NCBI GenBank assembly: GCA_016191115.1
Contig: JACPPG010000070.1
Span: 28,661-92,660, forward strand
Source of the DNA: Planctomycetia bacterium
GTDB lineage: Bacteria; Planctomycetota; Planctomycetia; Pirellulales; JACPPG01
Direction: 5' to 3'
DNA: 64,000 nucleotides
The stretch's first letter is position 1. Each line of letters opens with the position of its first letter. The notes under the pieces are model-generated. The model was given only the letters and a program-made list of their open reading frames with translations, was not told the origin of the DNA and ran no database searches. The position numbers were made by a program, and so were the translations under genes. Below are positions 17,392-25,526 of this stretch, in pieces.

Positions 17392-17557
17392 GCGCGGGGG
17401 GTGCTTTCGCATCACCCGAACTAGGTCGCCATAACTGGCCGCAATCAGCCGTTGCGGACTAGGCAACAGCAGCTTTCGCTTGTGGCGGTCGCTGCTGGTG
17501 TTTCTTCATGCGACTCTTTCAGGCTGCGGAGGCGCAGCGCCGCCTGATGCTGGCCGG

Positions 17558-17902
17558 CTATGCTTGCTTCACATGCGTTCGTGGTTTCTTGGTGGTCTCG
17601 GTCTCGCGAATCTGTTCAGGCAGCAGTCCCAGAAGCGCCACCTTCGTTCGCGACGCCTCGACGAGCGACTCAGACCGTCCCTCCAGCGCGATCAGCAGTT
17701 CGCGCTCGCCGGAGTACAGGTCGGGACTATGGATGTCTACGAGGTGGTCTCCCTTTTTCACGGTCATACCGGTGAAATCGGCATACGTCCGGTCCACGCG
17801 ACCGGCCACGCGCGACGCGATGAAGGCAACATGGCGCTCATCGTAATCGAGCTTTCCGACCGGCCTTCCTCCTGCTCGCGGATCGTGGAATTCTAGTGCC
17901 AT
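17558..17902 (-). pseudogene. Truncated RND efflux adaptor (CusB-like) fragment
   Basis: The 114-residue product matches the middle of HlyD/CusB-type adaptors: VGKLDYDER, SRVAGRVDRTYADFTGMTVKKG, the SPDL segment, and LLGLLPEQIRE. The same region occurs in the full adaptor at 42352-44478 (RVAGRIDKLY, SPDLL). The N-terminal membrane part and everything after the hairpin domain are missing, so it is truncated at both ends. It is the last frame of the long minus-strand operon and abuts the integrase-like fragment. Confidence 0.7.
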
Positions 17903-18005
17903 TCACGGAGCGCCCTGCTTTGATCGAAAACGCCTGCTATTTGGCGTCCTCGCTCAAGTGGTTGTCGAGTACGAGGCCGCGTTGATCGTTGCGGCTGCTC
18001 GTTCG

Positions 18006-18674
18006 TCACGTTGGTTGCCCGCTGGCGTAGCGAACGGGGTCGCGTAGGAATTTGTCGCGGCACTGCTCAACGCAGAAATAATATGTCCTTCCCTGATACT
18101 CAACCGAGCCGCCTGCGTCACCCATATTGATCCGCATCCCACACACCGGGTCGAAAACGACGTTCTCTTGTTGGTATTGTTCGACGAGCGGCAGCCGCAG
18201 GTAGGCATCGACAAAGCCCAGGAGCTTCTCGTCAAGCCATGAGGCGACGGTTACTTCGTCGATGGCGTCTAGCGGAAGCACCAATTGATCATGCCCGTCG
18301 AACTCGAAGAAAACGGGCAGGATTTCCAAGGCATAGGTGGCGATGACGCTGTGGGTGTCCCCGCCTGGCGATAGGCCGATTTCCAGCTTCGTGCTGGCTG
18401 GATAGTCTGCTGTTCGATCAAAGCGGCAGGCACACCGGTTCGCAGCCGCCCCCGGTTTTTCCACGTGGGCGTTTGGAAAGCAGCTCGCCACCCTCGCAAT
18501 CCGTGGCCGGATGACCTGGTCTATCAGCCGGCTAGCAGTTTGCTCAAATAACGCCGCGCGCTCCTCGTGGGCGGTCATTTCGCGTTTGAGCGCTTCCTGA
18601 CTTTCTCGACGCCGCGCTTCGGCGGCTGCCAACCTCTCTTTGATCCGCAGCTCAAGGCTCGCCAACTCGTCCAC
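18006..18674 (-). CDS. YHS-domain protein with unknown N-terminal domain
   Basis: The 222-residue protein has a charged coiled-coil start (1-55), a central alpha/beta-looking domain (about 55-165) and a C-terminal YHS metal-binding domain: DPVCGMRI ... GRTYYFCVEQCRDKF. YHS domains bind heavy metals or act with copper ATPases. The GTG at 18674 follows CGAGGTGCGAT. A paralogue at 25527-26192 shares all three parts, including CACxF/Y, ATKLEI-like and EKLLxFxDxYLRL segments. There is no signal peptide, so it is probably cytoplasmic. Confidence 0.8.
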   Translation of the reverse strand: MDELASLELRIKERLAAAEARRRESQEALKREMTAHEERAALFEQTASRLIDQVIRPRIARVASCFPNAHVEKPGAAANRCACRFDRTADYPASTKLEIGLSPGGDTHSVIATYALEILPVFFEFDGHDQLVLPLDAIDEVTVASWLDEKLLGFVDAYLRLPLVEQYQQENVVFDPVCGMRINMGDAGGSVEYQGRTYYFCVEQCRDKFLRDPVRYASGQPT

Positions 18675-18733
18675 ATCGCACCTCGGAGCACCCCTATTTT
18701 CGCAAAAAGAGCCCGGCTGCCATTCCTCACGCT

Positions 18734-19246
18734 CTACCGAGCAGTTGCGCCATGATGCGGTCCATGTTCGGCGCCCATGTGCCGGTGCTCACCCATGTCT
18801 TCCCACATGTGGCTATGTGTTCGACCGCCTTGCCAGCAGCGCTGCCAGGCGAACTCCTTGTGGTCACCGGCGCCGCCGCCGTGCATCCAGCCGTCCCGGA
18901 CGCCCCCACCGCGCACCCAGTTGGCCTCCCCGTAGAACCGGCTGCAAGCCCCCGCTGAATCGCCATCCATCGGGTGGGGCATTAGCTCGACGGTATTCGC
19001 GCCGCTTCCCACGGTGATCGGCTCGTCTTCGATTGGCCGACGGGACTTCAAGTCCTTGTCCCAGGTGTGGACCATCACCTCGCCGGTGTCCGCGTTGGCC
19101 AGCAGTTCCGCGTACGCGGTCCCACCTTTGATCGGCACCAGGTCGCCGCCGTTGGGACCTGCCGAGGCCGGCGTTCGAGAACACCCGGCGACCATCAGAC
19201 CTGCCAGTAGCCCTCCCACTACGCTGGCGGCAATGAACGTCTTCAT
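18734..19246 (-). CDS. Putative metal-binding lipoprotein, His-rich C-terminus
   Basis: The signal peptide ends in lipobox VAGC (Cys 22). Residues 30-100 form a small domain starting GPNGGDLVPIKGG, resembling the HGGQLV segment of the TRASH-domain protein at 40534-41547. The C-terminal 70 residues are rich in His, Gly and Trp and end with an HMGAEHGPHHG run, likely to bind metal ions. The ATG overlaps the upstream LOG gene stop by four bases and has GGGAGG before it. It probably acts at the outer face of a membrane. Confidence 0.7.
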   Translation of the reverse strand: MKTFIAASVVGGLLAGLMVAGCSRTPASAGPNGGDLVPIKGGTAYAELLANADTGEVMVHTWDKDLKSRRPIEDEPITVGSGANTVELMPHPMDGDSAGACSRFYGEANWVRGGGVRDGWMHGGGAGDHKEFAWQRCWQGGRTHSHMWEDMGEHRHMGAEHGPHHGATAR

Positions 19247-19887
19247 CTGTTAGTACCTCCCATGCGAAGGCCCTCATTTGGGTAGCACGGACAGCGATAT
19301 CCCGCCGAGGAATATCGCCGCAGCAGCGAATCGACCAGTCGTTCAGGCTCCGCTTCGTAGAACACTTCCGCTCCCGTGGTCTTCGCGGCAGCGAGGCTGT
19401 CCACAATTCCCGGCAGCGCCGCCGTGATGCCACCGGTTTCCGCGAGGACTCCGATCAGTTTGCCTTCCTCGTACGCGATGGCGAATTCCCCCAACGTGCC
19501 CGATCGACCACCGACCACGACGATCGCGTCGCAACTGCGGATGTTCACCAATTCGCGTCCCATGAGCCCAAGTCCGGTGAAGATCAGCACGTCGTACTCC
19601 GCGTAGGGCGAGCCGTACACTTCGACGTGCTCCTTCAAATTGACGGCTGCCGAGATGCCGATCGTATGCCCTCCGGCCTCATGGGCGCCGAGCACGGCCG
19701 CATGAGGCAGGCCGGGGCACGCCCCTGTCAGCAGGCAACAGCCCTGGTTGGCGATCGTCCGGCCCAGCCGCCGGCAGCGTTCAAGCAAGTCAGGGGCGAC
19801 CGTCCCGCCCGCCGATCCCATGACGCCGATGCGGATTTGCACGCCGGTCAATCGGTCGCGCATGACGTGATTCGACTTCGAGTGCAT
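19243..19887 (-). CDS. SLOG/LOG-family nucleotide-binding protein
   Basis: The 214-residue protein resembles the TIGR00725-type Rossmann fold of the LOG/SLOG group: IRIGVMGSAGG near the start, LLTGACPGLPHAA, and VVVGGRSGTLGEFAIAYE, which parallels the PGGxGTxxE motif of lysine decarboxylase-like proteins. Such proteins bind nucleotides; function here is unknown. ATG at 19887 is one base after the DUF2231 stop; ATG at 19863 is the alternative. The open frame continues further but overlaps DUF2231. Position inside a redox/metal operon is unusual. Confidence 0.75.
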   Translation of the reverse strand: MHSKSNHVMRDRLTGVQIRIGVMGSAGGTVAPDLLERCRRLGRTIANQGCCLLTGACPGLPHAAVLGAHEAGGHTIGISAAVNLKEHVEVYGSPYAEYDVLIFTGLGLMGRELVNIRSCDAIVVVGGRSGTLGEFAIAYEEGKLIGVLAETGGITAALPGIVDSLAAAKTTGAEVFYEAEPERLVDSLLRRYSSAGYRCPCYPNEGLRMGGTNR

Positions 19888-19888
19888 T

Positions 19889-20377
19889 CTAATGTCGTTC
19901 CATGCCGTCGTGAGCATGGCCCTGCTGGATGTCGTGCGACAGCAACTCGGGGGCGACGCCCGCGCCGCCGTGATAGACAATCACGCCGCCGAGGTAGCCG
20001 GTCACCATCAGCAACAGCGCGCCGACCGCTTCCGCCGAGAGCAGCGAACCGGTCGGCGGAGATTGACGCGCCTTCCAGCGTTTGACGCACACCCAGGAAA
20101 ACAAAAGCACAGTCGCGACCGCTAAGCCGAGATGCCACCACATCAGCGTATGCGCCTGCTCGGTGTGAGCTGGGACCGTATAGAAGCTGAGCAGCCCGGC
20201 CCCGCCGGCAAGCCAGCCCAGCAGGGCTCCCGCGACAAGCAATCCAGCCGCGGGGCGGGCGAGCGCCGGATGCCTTCGCGCCATGAAGTCCGTGACGATG
20301 CCGCTTAGAAGCAGCGCGATGGGAAAATGCACCAGCATCGGGTGAATCTCCCAGATGTTTGGAGTAGGCAGGTTCAT
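19889..20377 (-). CDS. DUF2231 family membrane protein
   Basis: The 162-residue integral membrane protein has about four helices. It opens with IHPMLVHFPIALL, the His-containing signature of the DUF2231 family, whose members often occur beside cytochromes. The His-rich tail ends HAHDGMERH. The ATG at 20377 has GGAGG 8 bases upstream; an in-frame TTG at 20392 is less likely. It follows the heptahaem cytochrome gene by 37 bases. A role in anchoring or haem/metal handling is possible but unproven. Confidence 0.82.
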   Translation of the reverse strand: MNLPTPNIWEIHPMLVHFPIALLLSGIVTDFMARRHPALARPAAGLLVAGALLGWLAGGAGLLSFYTVPAHTEQAHTLMWWHLGLAVATVLLFSWVCVKRWKARQSPPTGSLLSAEAVGALLLMVTGYLGGVIVYHGGAGVAPELLSHDIQQGHAHDGMERH

Positions 20378-20414
20378 GGGTTCGTCCTCCAAAGTTTTCT
20401 TGACTCTTATGGGA

Positions 20415-21224
20415 CTAGTGGTGCTTATAGAATCCCACGCCCTTGATGTCGTTCCACGAGGTCGTCTGATGGCACAAGAAACACTGATTGACCTGAGCGT
20501 GCTCCTGACCGGCGACTCTCGCGGAGACCATGTGGAAATGGCCCATGTAGTGACTGGGCGGGGCTTGATGGCATTGCGAGCAATCCGTCGAGCTGGGGGA
20601 GGGGTGACGGAAGTCCGCGATCGACCAGCTCGTCGTCACGTGGCACTCGGCGCAATCGCGACCAAAAAACCTGTAATGGGGGTCCTTGCTGCCGTGACAC
20701 GTCTCGCAATTCAGGACGGCTTCCAACGCAGAGACGTGTTGGTGGCCTTGGGGAAGCTCATTGGTCGCCTGGTGGTGATTGATCCAGGCAATCAGTCGTT
20801 CGTACGTTTCATCATCCGGCTCGGCACGCGCGGCTTGCCGAATTTGCCGCAACCCAATCTTGGCGAGTGCCTGGTGATCCATCTTGGTCGGGCGCTGCTC
20901 GACACCCTGGTGCTCGGGATGGCATTCGGCGCAACTCGTGATCGTGGCGTGAAAGGCAGTCGGTTGGCGTTGCAAGAGTGATGGATTGTCGGCATGGCAC
21001 GCGATGCACTTGCCGGCCTCCGGTCCCTTTACCGCGGTGTGGCAAGCGGCGCAGTTCTGCTCCAGGAATGCGTGTCCAGCGGATAGCCGGCCGGGGCGCG
21101 CTTGTCGCATCCAGGTTTGTGCCTTTCCCAAATCAGCCGCCCACCCACCGACCCAGAGGATGCCGGCAACCAGCCCAGCGACGATCGCGAGGGCAGCCCA
21201 CCCGAACCGTGAGGCAGTTGTCAT
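20415..21224 (-). CDS. Heptahaem c-type cytochrome, membrane-anchored
   Basis: The 269-residue protein starts with a membrane helix (about 8-30), then carries seven CxxCH haem-attachment motifs with Cys at about 58, 73, 98, 173, 191, 215 and 248, with many extra His residues as likely distal ligands. This is the pattern of cytochrome c3/c7-like multihaem electron carriers. The ATG at 21224 follows GAGGTGG and overlaps the cytochrome b stop (ATGA). It presumably takes electrons from the membrane cytochrome encoded just before it and passes them to an unknown acceptor outside the membrane. Confidence 0.93.
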   Translation of the reverse strand: MTTASRFGWAALAIVAGLVAGILWVGGWAADLGKAQTWMRQARPGRLSAGHAFLEQNCAACHTAVKGPEAGKCIACHADNPSLLQRQPTAFHATITSCAECHPEHQGVEQRPTKMDHQALAKIGLRQIRQAARAEPDDETYERLIAWINHHQATNELPQGHQHVSALEAVLNCETCHGSKDPHYRFFGRDCAECHVTTSWSIADFRHPSPSSTDCSQCHQAPPSHYMGHFHMVSARVAGQEHAQVNQCFLCHQTTSWNDIKGVGFYKHH

Positions 21225-21976
21225 GCGAACCACCTCAACCCGAAGTATATCGCAAAGTAGATATGCAGCGCCAGCAGGCCGTAGAGGATGAAGCTGATGA
21301 CGATGTGGAACCGGAGCCAGTGGCTGAACCAGCGCTTGAACGTTTCGTGCGTTTTAATGGCGTATTCGAGGTCGGCCATGGACTCCGTGATTCGCAGGGC
21401 ACGCGCGGAAGCCGGCCACTCCGTGACGGCCCTGTCTTCCCAAAGCAGACGAGCGCCAATCCGCGACCAGAATCCAGAAATCGGCGACAGCATGGCAATC
21501 TGTCCCGGCTGAGCCGCTAACTCGGCGGCGACCTGCCGGTAGCCCACTTCGAGCTGCGTCAGCATGCTCTTTTTTTCGTGGATCAATTCGGAAAACTGGC
21601 TCATGAGATAGCGTCCGACAAAGCCGCTTAAGACCACGATCAGCATCATGGCCGTCAGGGCGATTCCCAAGGGGCTGACGAACTTGTGGCCGGTGTGCAA
21701 CAGCGCCAAGATCGGGCCGAAGATGCCGGCGTAGATGTGCCAGGTCAGCAGAGTTCGCATCGGCACGCGCCTGGTGACAAATTTCTTCAGGGGCAGAATG
21801 CGTTTGATCACCATGTAGGCCAACGGCACGAGCATGAGCGTCGCGCCTGAGATACCAAGCGTTCCTCCCCAGAAACTTCCGGCGAACCACGGTGATCGAT
21901 GGATGAGGAACCCCAACCAGAGGACAAGCATCAAGACAACTAAGCCCGTGGCAGTGAAGCGATCGTGTTCTTTCAT
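21221..21976 (-). CDS. Membrane b-type cytochrome-like protein
   Basis: The 251-residue protein has about five membrane helices. His residues lie in two helices that could bind haem: WHIYAGIFGPILALLHTGHK (about 79-98) and the last segment HWLRFHIVISF ... LALHIYFAIYFG. The pattern is like ferric-reductase or cytochrome b561 membrane domains. A soluble loop of about 70 residues precedes the last helices. Its ATG directly abuts the flavoprotein stop and its stop overlaps the cytochrome c start, so the three are coupled. Haem binding is inferred, not proven. Confidence 0.8.
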   Translation of the reverse strand: MKEHDRFTATGLVVLMLVLWLGFLIHRSPWFAGSFWGGTLGISGATLMLVPLAYMVIKRILPLKKFVTRRVPMRTLLTWHIYAGIFGPILALLHTGHKFVSPLGIALTAMMLIVVLSGFVGRYLMSQFSELIHEKKSMLTQLEVGYRQVAAELAAQPGQIAMLSPISGFWSRIGARLLWEDRAVTEWPASARALRITESMADLEYAIKTHETFKRWFSHWLRFHIVISFILYGLLALHIYFAIYFGLRWFA

Positions 21977-23854
21977 CTACGCCTCCACGACGACGTTGCC
22001 CTTCGCTTTGGCCTGGCAAGCCAGGATGATGCCGCGCTGTTTGTCGCCGGGCTCCAGCCCATCCTCGACGGCCATCGTCACCGAGCCGGAGAGCAGCTTC
22101 ACCCGGCAGGTCCCACACGTGCCGACGCGGCAGGAGTTGTCGATTGGGACGCCAATCTCATCGGCCACGTCCAGGACGACCTTGTCGGGCGGCAAGGGCG
22201 CCGATTTATCCGACAGAGAGAAGGTGACCGTGGGGAGGGTGACTGCCGTCGTGTCCAGTCCAGCACCGGCTGGTGGCGCGGCTCGCGGCGCCGGCTCCGG
22301 CTTGCCCAGTGCCAACCCAAACGACTCGGTCTTGATTCGCTCTCGGGAGACCCCGAGCTGGGCCAGCATCGTTTTGACTGCCTCCATCATCGGCACGGGG
22401 CCGCAGACGTGCACGTAGCGTGAGGCGAGATTGGGAACGGATTGACTGATCAGCTCCTTGGTGATCCGACCCTTTTGCCCCTTCCAATCCGTCCCCTCGG
22501 GATGCGACACGGTAATGACCACCCGCAGATTCGGATGCCGGCGCTGCAGGTAGTCGAGTTCTTCCCGGAAGATGATGTCCTGGGGCGTGCGGCATCCGTA
22601 CATCAAGTAGATGTCCCCCGGCCAACATCGATCGGTAAGATACCGAAGGACGCTCATCAACGGCGTGATGCCCACCCCGCCGCCGATGAGCAGGATGCAC
22701 TTACACTCCCGCCCGGTGAAGATAAACGCGCCGGAAGGGCCGGAAAACTCCACCAGGTCTCCCTGCTGAACTCGGCTGTGGAGGAAGCCCGAAACCTCGC
22801 CTCCCTCTTCGTGCTTGACGGTGATCTCCGCGAAGTCGTGCTGCGTCGGCGAGGAAGCGATGGTGTAGCCGCGTTTGGTCGGCTTGCCGTCGAAGGGCAC
22901 CGTGACCGTGAGGAACTGCCCCGGCAAGTAGCTAAACGGCAGCATGCCGCCCAGGGGGTTCATGAGCCGGAACGTCTTGACGTCGGGTGTCTCTTGAAAA
23001 ATGCGGCTAATCCGCAAGTTGCCCGACCATTTCCCCGACTCGCGAGGCCCAGCCGCCGGAGAAGCGATGGAGGCGCCGCGCCGGCCGTCGGCCAGGAGAG
23101 CCGGTGTCGGCGCTGAACTCGGAACGGTGCCTGCTCCCGCGGTTAATGCGTCGCCGCCGGTCAAGCCCTGGAGCAAGACGGCGGCTCGCTGCATTTTATG
23201 AAAGTACATCCAAACCATCGCCACAGCGAAAGCGATCAAGAACCCCATCAGAAAGACGTGAAACCACGACATACCCAGCACGCCGTTGCTTGCGGGAATG
23301 GCCGGCGCGGGCAACAACCTCATCTCGCGTTTGAACCAGTCGAGAGCGACCTCCGGCGGGGCTTTTCCTTCGGCAAGGGCGCGACCGACGGATGCACCGC
23401 TCTCCAGGCGCGACAGGCCCACGCGCATTTGTTCGGTGGCGGCTTGCATCGCCGAGAGGTTGTTCCCTTGAGCGGCCTCGGCAAGCTGCTCCAACCCTTG
23501 CGATAGCACCGACAGTCCCTCCCGCATTCGCTCGTCGGCCTGCTGCTGGACCTGTTGGCGCTGTTCCGGCGTGAATTCGCCCATGTTCATCAGGGAGGGA
23601 TAGAGCGCCCGCGAGGCGGTTCCGCTGCCCATCATTCCGCCCATTTCACCTTCCATGCAGCCACCCATCGCGGTCTGCCCACCGGGCTGACCGACCATCG
23701 CTCCTCCGGTGGCCTGGCCGGGGTGGTGTTTCGCGTGTTCCTCGGGCGAGATTTGGCCGTAGCCATGAGCGGCCAATGTCTGCGCGCCAATGCCAATGAC
23801 AACGACCGCAAGAAATCGCCTAGCCCGACTTCTTCTGACCGAGCGGCCCATCAT
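21977..23854 (-). CDS. Membrane-anchored FNR-type flavoprotein with 2Fe-2S domain
   Basis: The 625-residue protein starts with a signal or anchor segment (1-34). An exported Met/Gly-rich and helical part follows (35-190, with Spy-like FTPEQRQQVQQQ), then a membrane helix (195-217) and a cytoplasmic reductase. The reductase has the FAD motif RGYTIASSP (328-336), the NAD(P) motif GGGVGITPLM (391-400), CGP (484), and a plant-type ferredoxin with Cys 575, 580, 583 and 613. It should move electrons from NAD(P)H to the 2Fe-2S centre and on to the adjacent cytochrome b. Fusion of an exported helical domain to FNR is unusual. The ATG at 23854 is 2 bases after the CBM48 stop. Confidence 0.9.
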   Translation of the reverse strand: MMGRSVRRSRARRFLAVVVIGIGAQTLAAHGYGQISPEEHAKHHPGQATGGAMVGQPGGQTAMGGCMEGEMGGMMGSGTASRALYPSLMNMGEFTPEQRQQVQQQADERMREGLSVLSQGLEQLAEAAQGNNLSAMQAATEQMRVGLSRLESGASVGRALAEGKAPPEVALDWFKREMRLLPAPAIPASNGVLGMSWFHVFLMGFLIAFAVAMVWMYFHKMQRAAVLLQGLTGGDALTAGAGTVPSSAPTPALLADGRRGASIASPAAGPRESGKWSGNLRISRIFQETPDVKTFRLMNPLGGMLPFSYLPGQFLTVTVPFDGKPTKRGYTIASSPTQHDFAEITVKHEEGGEVSGFLHSRVQQGDLVEFSGPSGAFIFTGRECKCILLIGGGVGITPLMSVLRYLTDRCWPGDIYLMYGCRTPQDIIFREELDYLQRRHPNLRVVITVSHPEGTDWKGQKGRITKELISQSVPNLASRYVHVCGPVPMMEAVKTMLAQLGVSRERIKTESFGLALGKPEPAPRAAPPAGAGLDTTAVTLPTVTFSLSDKSAPLPPDKVVLDVADEIGVPIDNSCRVGTCGTCRVKLLSGSVTMAVEDGLEPGDKQRGIILACQAKAKGNVVVEA

Positions 23855-23856
23855 GG

Positions 23857-24153
23857 CTAGGCGACCTCGATAACGAGGTTCATGGTCCCGAACGGGTTGG
23901 GCACGCACAGGGTACAAGCGTCCCATCGCTGGCAGCCCGGCTCGCAGCACCACGCGCCGTCGACGACGAACTTGAACTCGTAACGGCCCGGCTTCAGGTC
24001 CAGGGCCACGCTCCAATCCCCCTCGGCATCCTTCGCCATCGGCGTGGCACCTGCACTCCACTCGTTAAACGTTCCCGCCAGGAAAACTGCGTGGGCTGCT
24101 GGCGCATGGCACTGGAACACCGTCGCCTTTGTGCCTTTCGATCGTTTGGCCAT
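23857..24153 (-). CDS. Single-domain CBM48 (AMPK-glycogen-binding-like) protein
   Basis: The 98-residue protein is almost only one early-set/CBM48 domain: VFLAGTFNEW, WSVALDLKPGRYEFKFVVDGAW, and a final NLVIEV strand. Such domains usually bind alpha-glucans as part of larger enzymes. Here the expected glucan loop is replaced by a Cys-rich stretch (CCEPGCQRWDACTLC, five Cys), which suggests metal or redox use instead. There is no signal peptide. AGGAG precedes the ATG at 24153. It lies 9 bases after the Spy-like gene. Confidence 0.85.
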   Translation of the reverse strand: MAKRSKGTKATVFQCHAPAAHAVFLAGTFNEWSAGATPMAKDAEGDWSVALDLKPGRYEFKFVVDGAWCCEPGCQRWDACTLCVPNPFGTMNLVIEVA

Positions 24154-24162
24154 CGGTCGCTC

Positions 24163-25149
24163 CTACTTTACCGGCTGGGAATGCGATTGATGGTCTTTGG
24201 GCTGCTGCGGCGGTTCGCCGGGTCCCATGAATCCCAGCAGCATCTGGCGCTGCTCGTCGGTCAGCACCTTCGCCGCTTCGCCCACGGCACGAATGAAGTC
24301 CAATCGCTGCTGCGCTCTTAGCTTGGCGATTTCCTCGATCTTGGCTTGAATCTGATCGGCGTCCGGCTCGTCGGCGCTCGTCAATTCCCAAAGCTGCTGT
24401 TCGGCCTCGTTGATCTTCCGTTGCGTTGAAGCCTTGGCGAGCAAGGCGGCTTGCTTGAGCCGGTTCAACTCTTGCTGTTGAGCCGTCTCCAGCGAGATAT
24501 GCTCCGGGTGATCCAGGAAAAAGCCGGTGGCGCCGATGTGGTAGATGTGCGATGCGCCGGGGAAGCCAGGCAGGGCCGAAGCGCGCAAGCCGCTTGGAGA
24601 ACCACCTTGGGGACCCATTGAGCCCATCCCCATCATCCCCATCATCCCGGCCATCTCCATGCTCATCTCGTCGGCGTCCATTCCTTCCATGCCTGCCATA
24701 CCGCCCGCGGCCCCGGCCGGCGCCATGGGCATTTCTCCGCTGTCGTCCATCATGCCGCCCTTCATCGCGCCACCCTTGCCCATGCCGCCGCCCATGCCGC
24801 CGCCCATGCCGCCGCGCATGCCCGCGCCGCCGCCCATTCCGCCAGCGGTGGCGGGCTTGCGCCCCATCATGCCGCCCTTCATCCCGCCCATCCCTTGCGC
24901 GGCGCCAGGCGCCGGCGTGGTTGAGCCCGGTGGCTGGTTGGCGACGATGCTCGCCTCCAGCCGCGCGACCGCGGAGCGGAGTTCCGCTATTTGCGCCGCG
25001 AGGTCCGGCGCCCCGGTCGCTACTCCGCCCGATTGTTGGGTCCGCCTGGGCGGGTCGGCGGGAGGGTTCGACCGCTGGGCATTTGCCACAAGCGGATGGA
25101 CGAGTGAGGCAATGGCGAGGGCCGGCATGCCGAAGAGAATACGTTTCAT
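24163..25149 (-). CDS. Exported Met/Gly-rich protein with Spy/CpxP-like C-terminus
   Basis: The 328-residue protein has a signal peptide (1-24), a short coiled coil (50-70), and a Met/Gly-rich low-complexity stretch (about 85-185) with many GGM and MGG units of the kind that bind Cu(I) or Ag(I). The helical C-terminus (about 225-315) has the LTDEQRQMLL motif found in Spy/CpxP/ZraP-like periplasmic proteins. AGGAGGT precedes the ATG. A role as a periplasmic metal buffer or chaperone is inferred from composition and context. Confidence 0.8.
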   Translation of the reverse strand: MKRILFGMPALAIASLVHPLVANAQRSNPPADPPRRTQQSGGVATGAPDLAAQIAELRSAVARLEASIVANQPPGSTTPAPGAAQGMGGMKGGMMGRKPATAGGMGGGAGMRGGMGGGMGGGMGKGGAMKGGMMDDSGEMPMAPAGAAGGMAGMEGMDADEMSMEMAGMMGMMGMGSMGPQGGSPSGLRASALPGFPGASHIYHIGATGFFLDHPEHISLETAQQQELNRLKQAALLAKASTQRKINEAEQQLWELTSADEPDADQIQAKIEEIAKLRAQQRLDFIRAVGEAAKVLTDEQRQMLLGFMGPGEPPQQPKDHQSHSQPVK

Positions 25150-25200
25150 AGGTCTGACCTCCTGTAGTTGGAGAACGCGATTATTTTTGGGCCACGCTGG

Positions 25201-25464
25201 TCATAAGGACGCGACCGGCCCTGTTATCGGCACCTCGATCGAATTTACGACGTTGACGACTCCGGCGACGCGGCGGGCAAATTCGGTCGCCATTTGCTTC
25301 TCATGGAAGGTCTGCACGCACCCCGTGAGCAGCACGCGGTCGTGCCGCACTTTGATGCGAACGTGACGCAGGGCCGGAAGGCGTGCGGCGAGGAAAAACT
25401 GGCGGACTCGCCGCTCGAGGTCGAGCCCCGTCTCAAACTCGCTGGCCGCGTGCTGCTCGTCCAT
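25201..25464 (-). CDS. BON-domain protein
   Basis: The 87-residue product matches one BON domain: LERRVRQFFLAARLPALRHV, then VRHDRVLLTGCVQTFHEKQMA and VVNVVNSIEV. BON domains are thought to bind membranes or lipids and are usually exported; here no signal peptide is seen. The ATG at 25464 is preferred to the in-frame TTG at 25470. It lies 51 bases before the Spy-like gene and 62 after the YHS gene in the same operon. Confidence 0.85.
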   Translation of the reverse strand: MDEQHAASEFETGLDLERRVRQFFLAARLPALRHVRIKVRHDRVLLTGCVQTFHEKQMATEFARRVAGVVNVVNSIEVPITGPVASL

Positions 25465-25526
25465 ATGCAATCTAGCTCTAGCCCCGACCAGGGCGCCGGC
25501 CCGCCCGGCAAATCGGCATAATGGCG

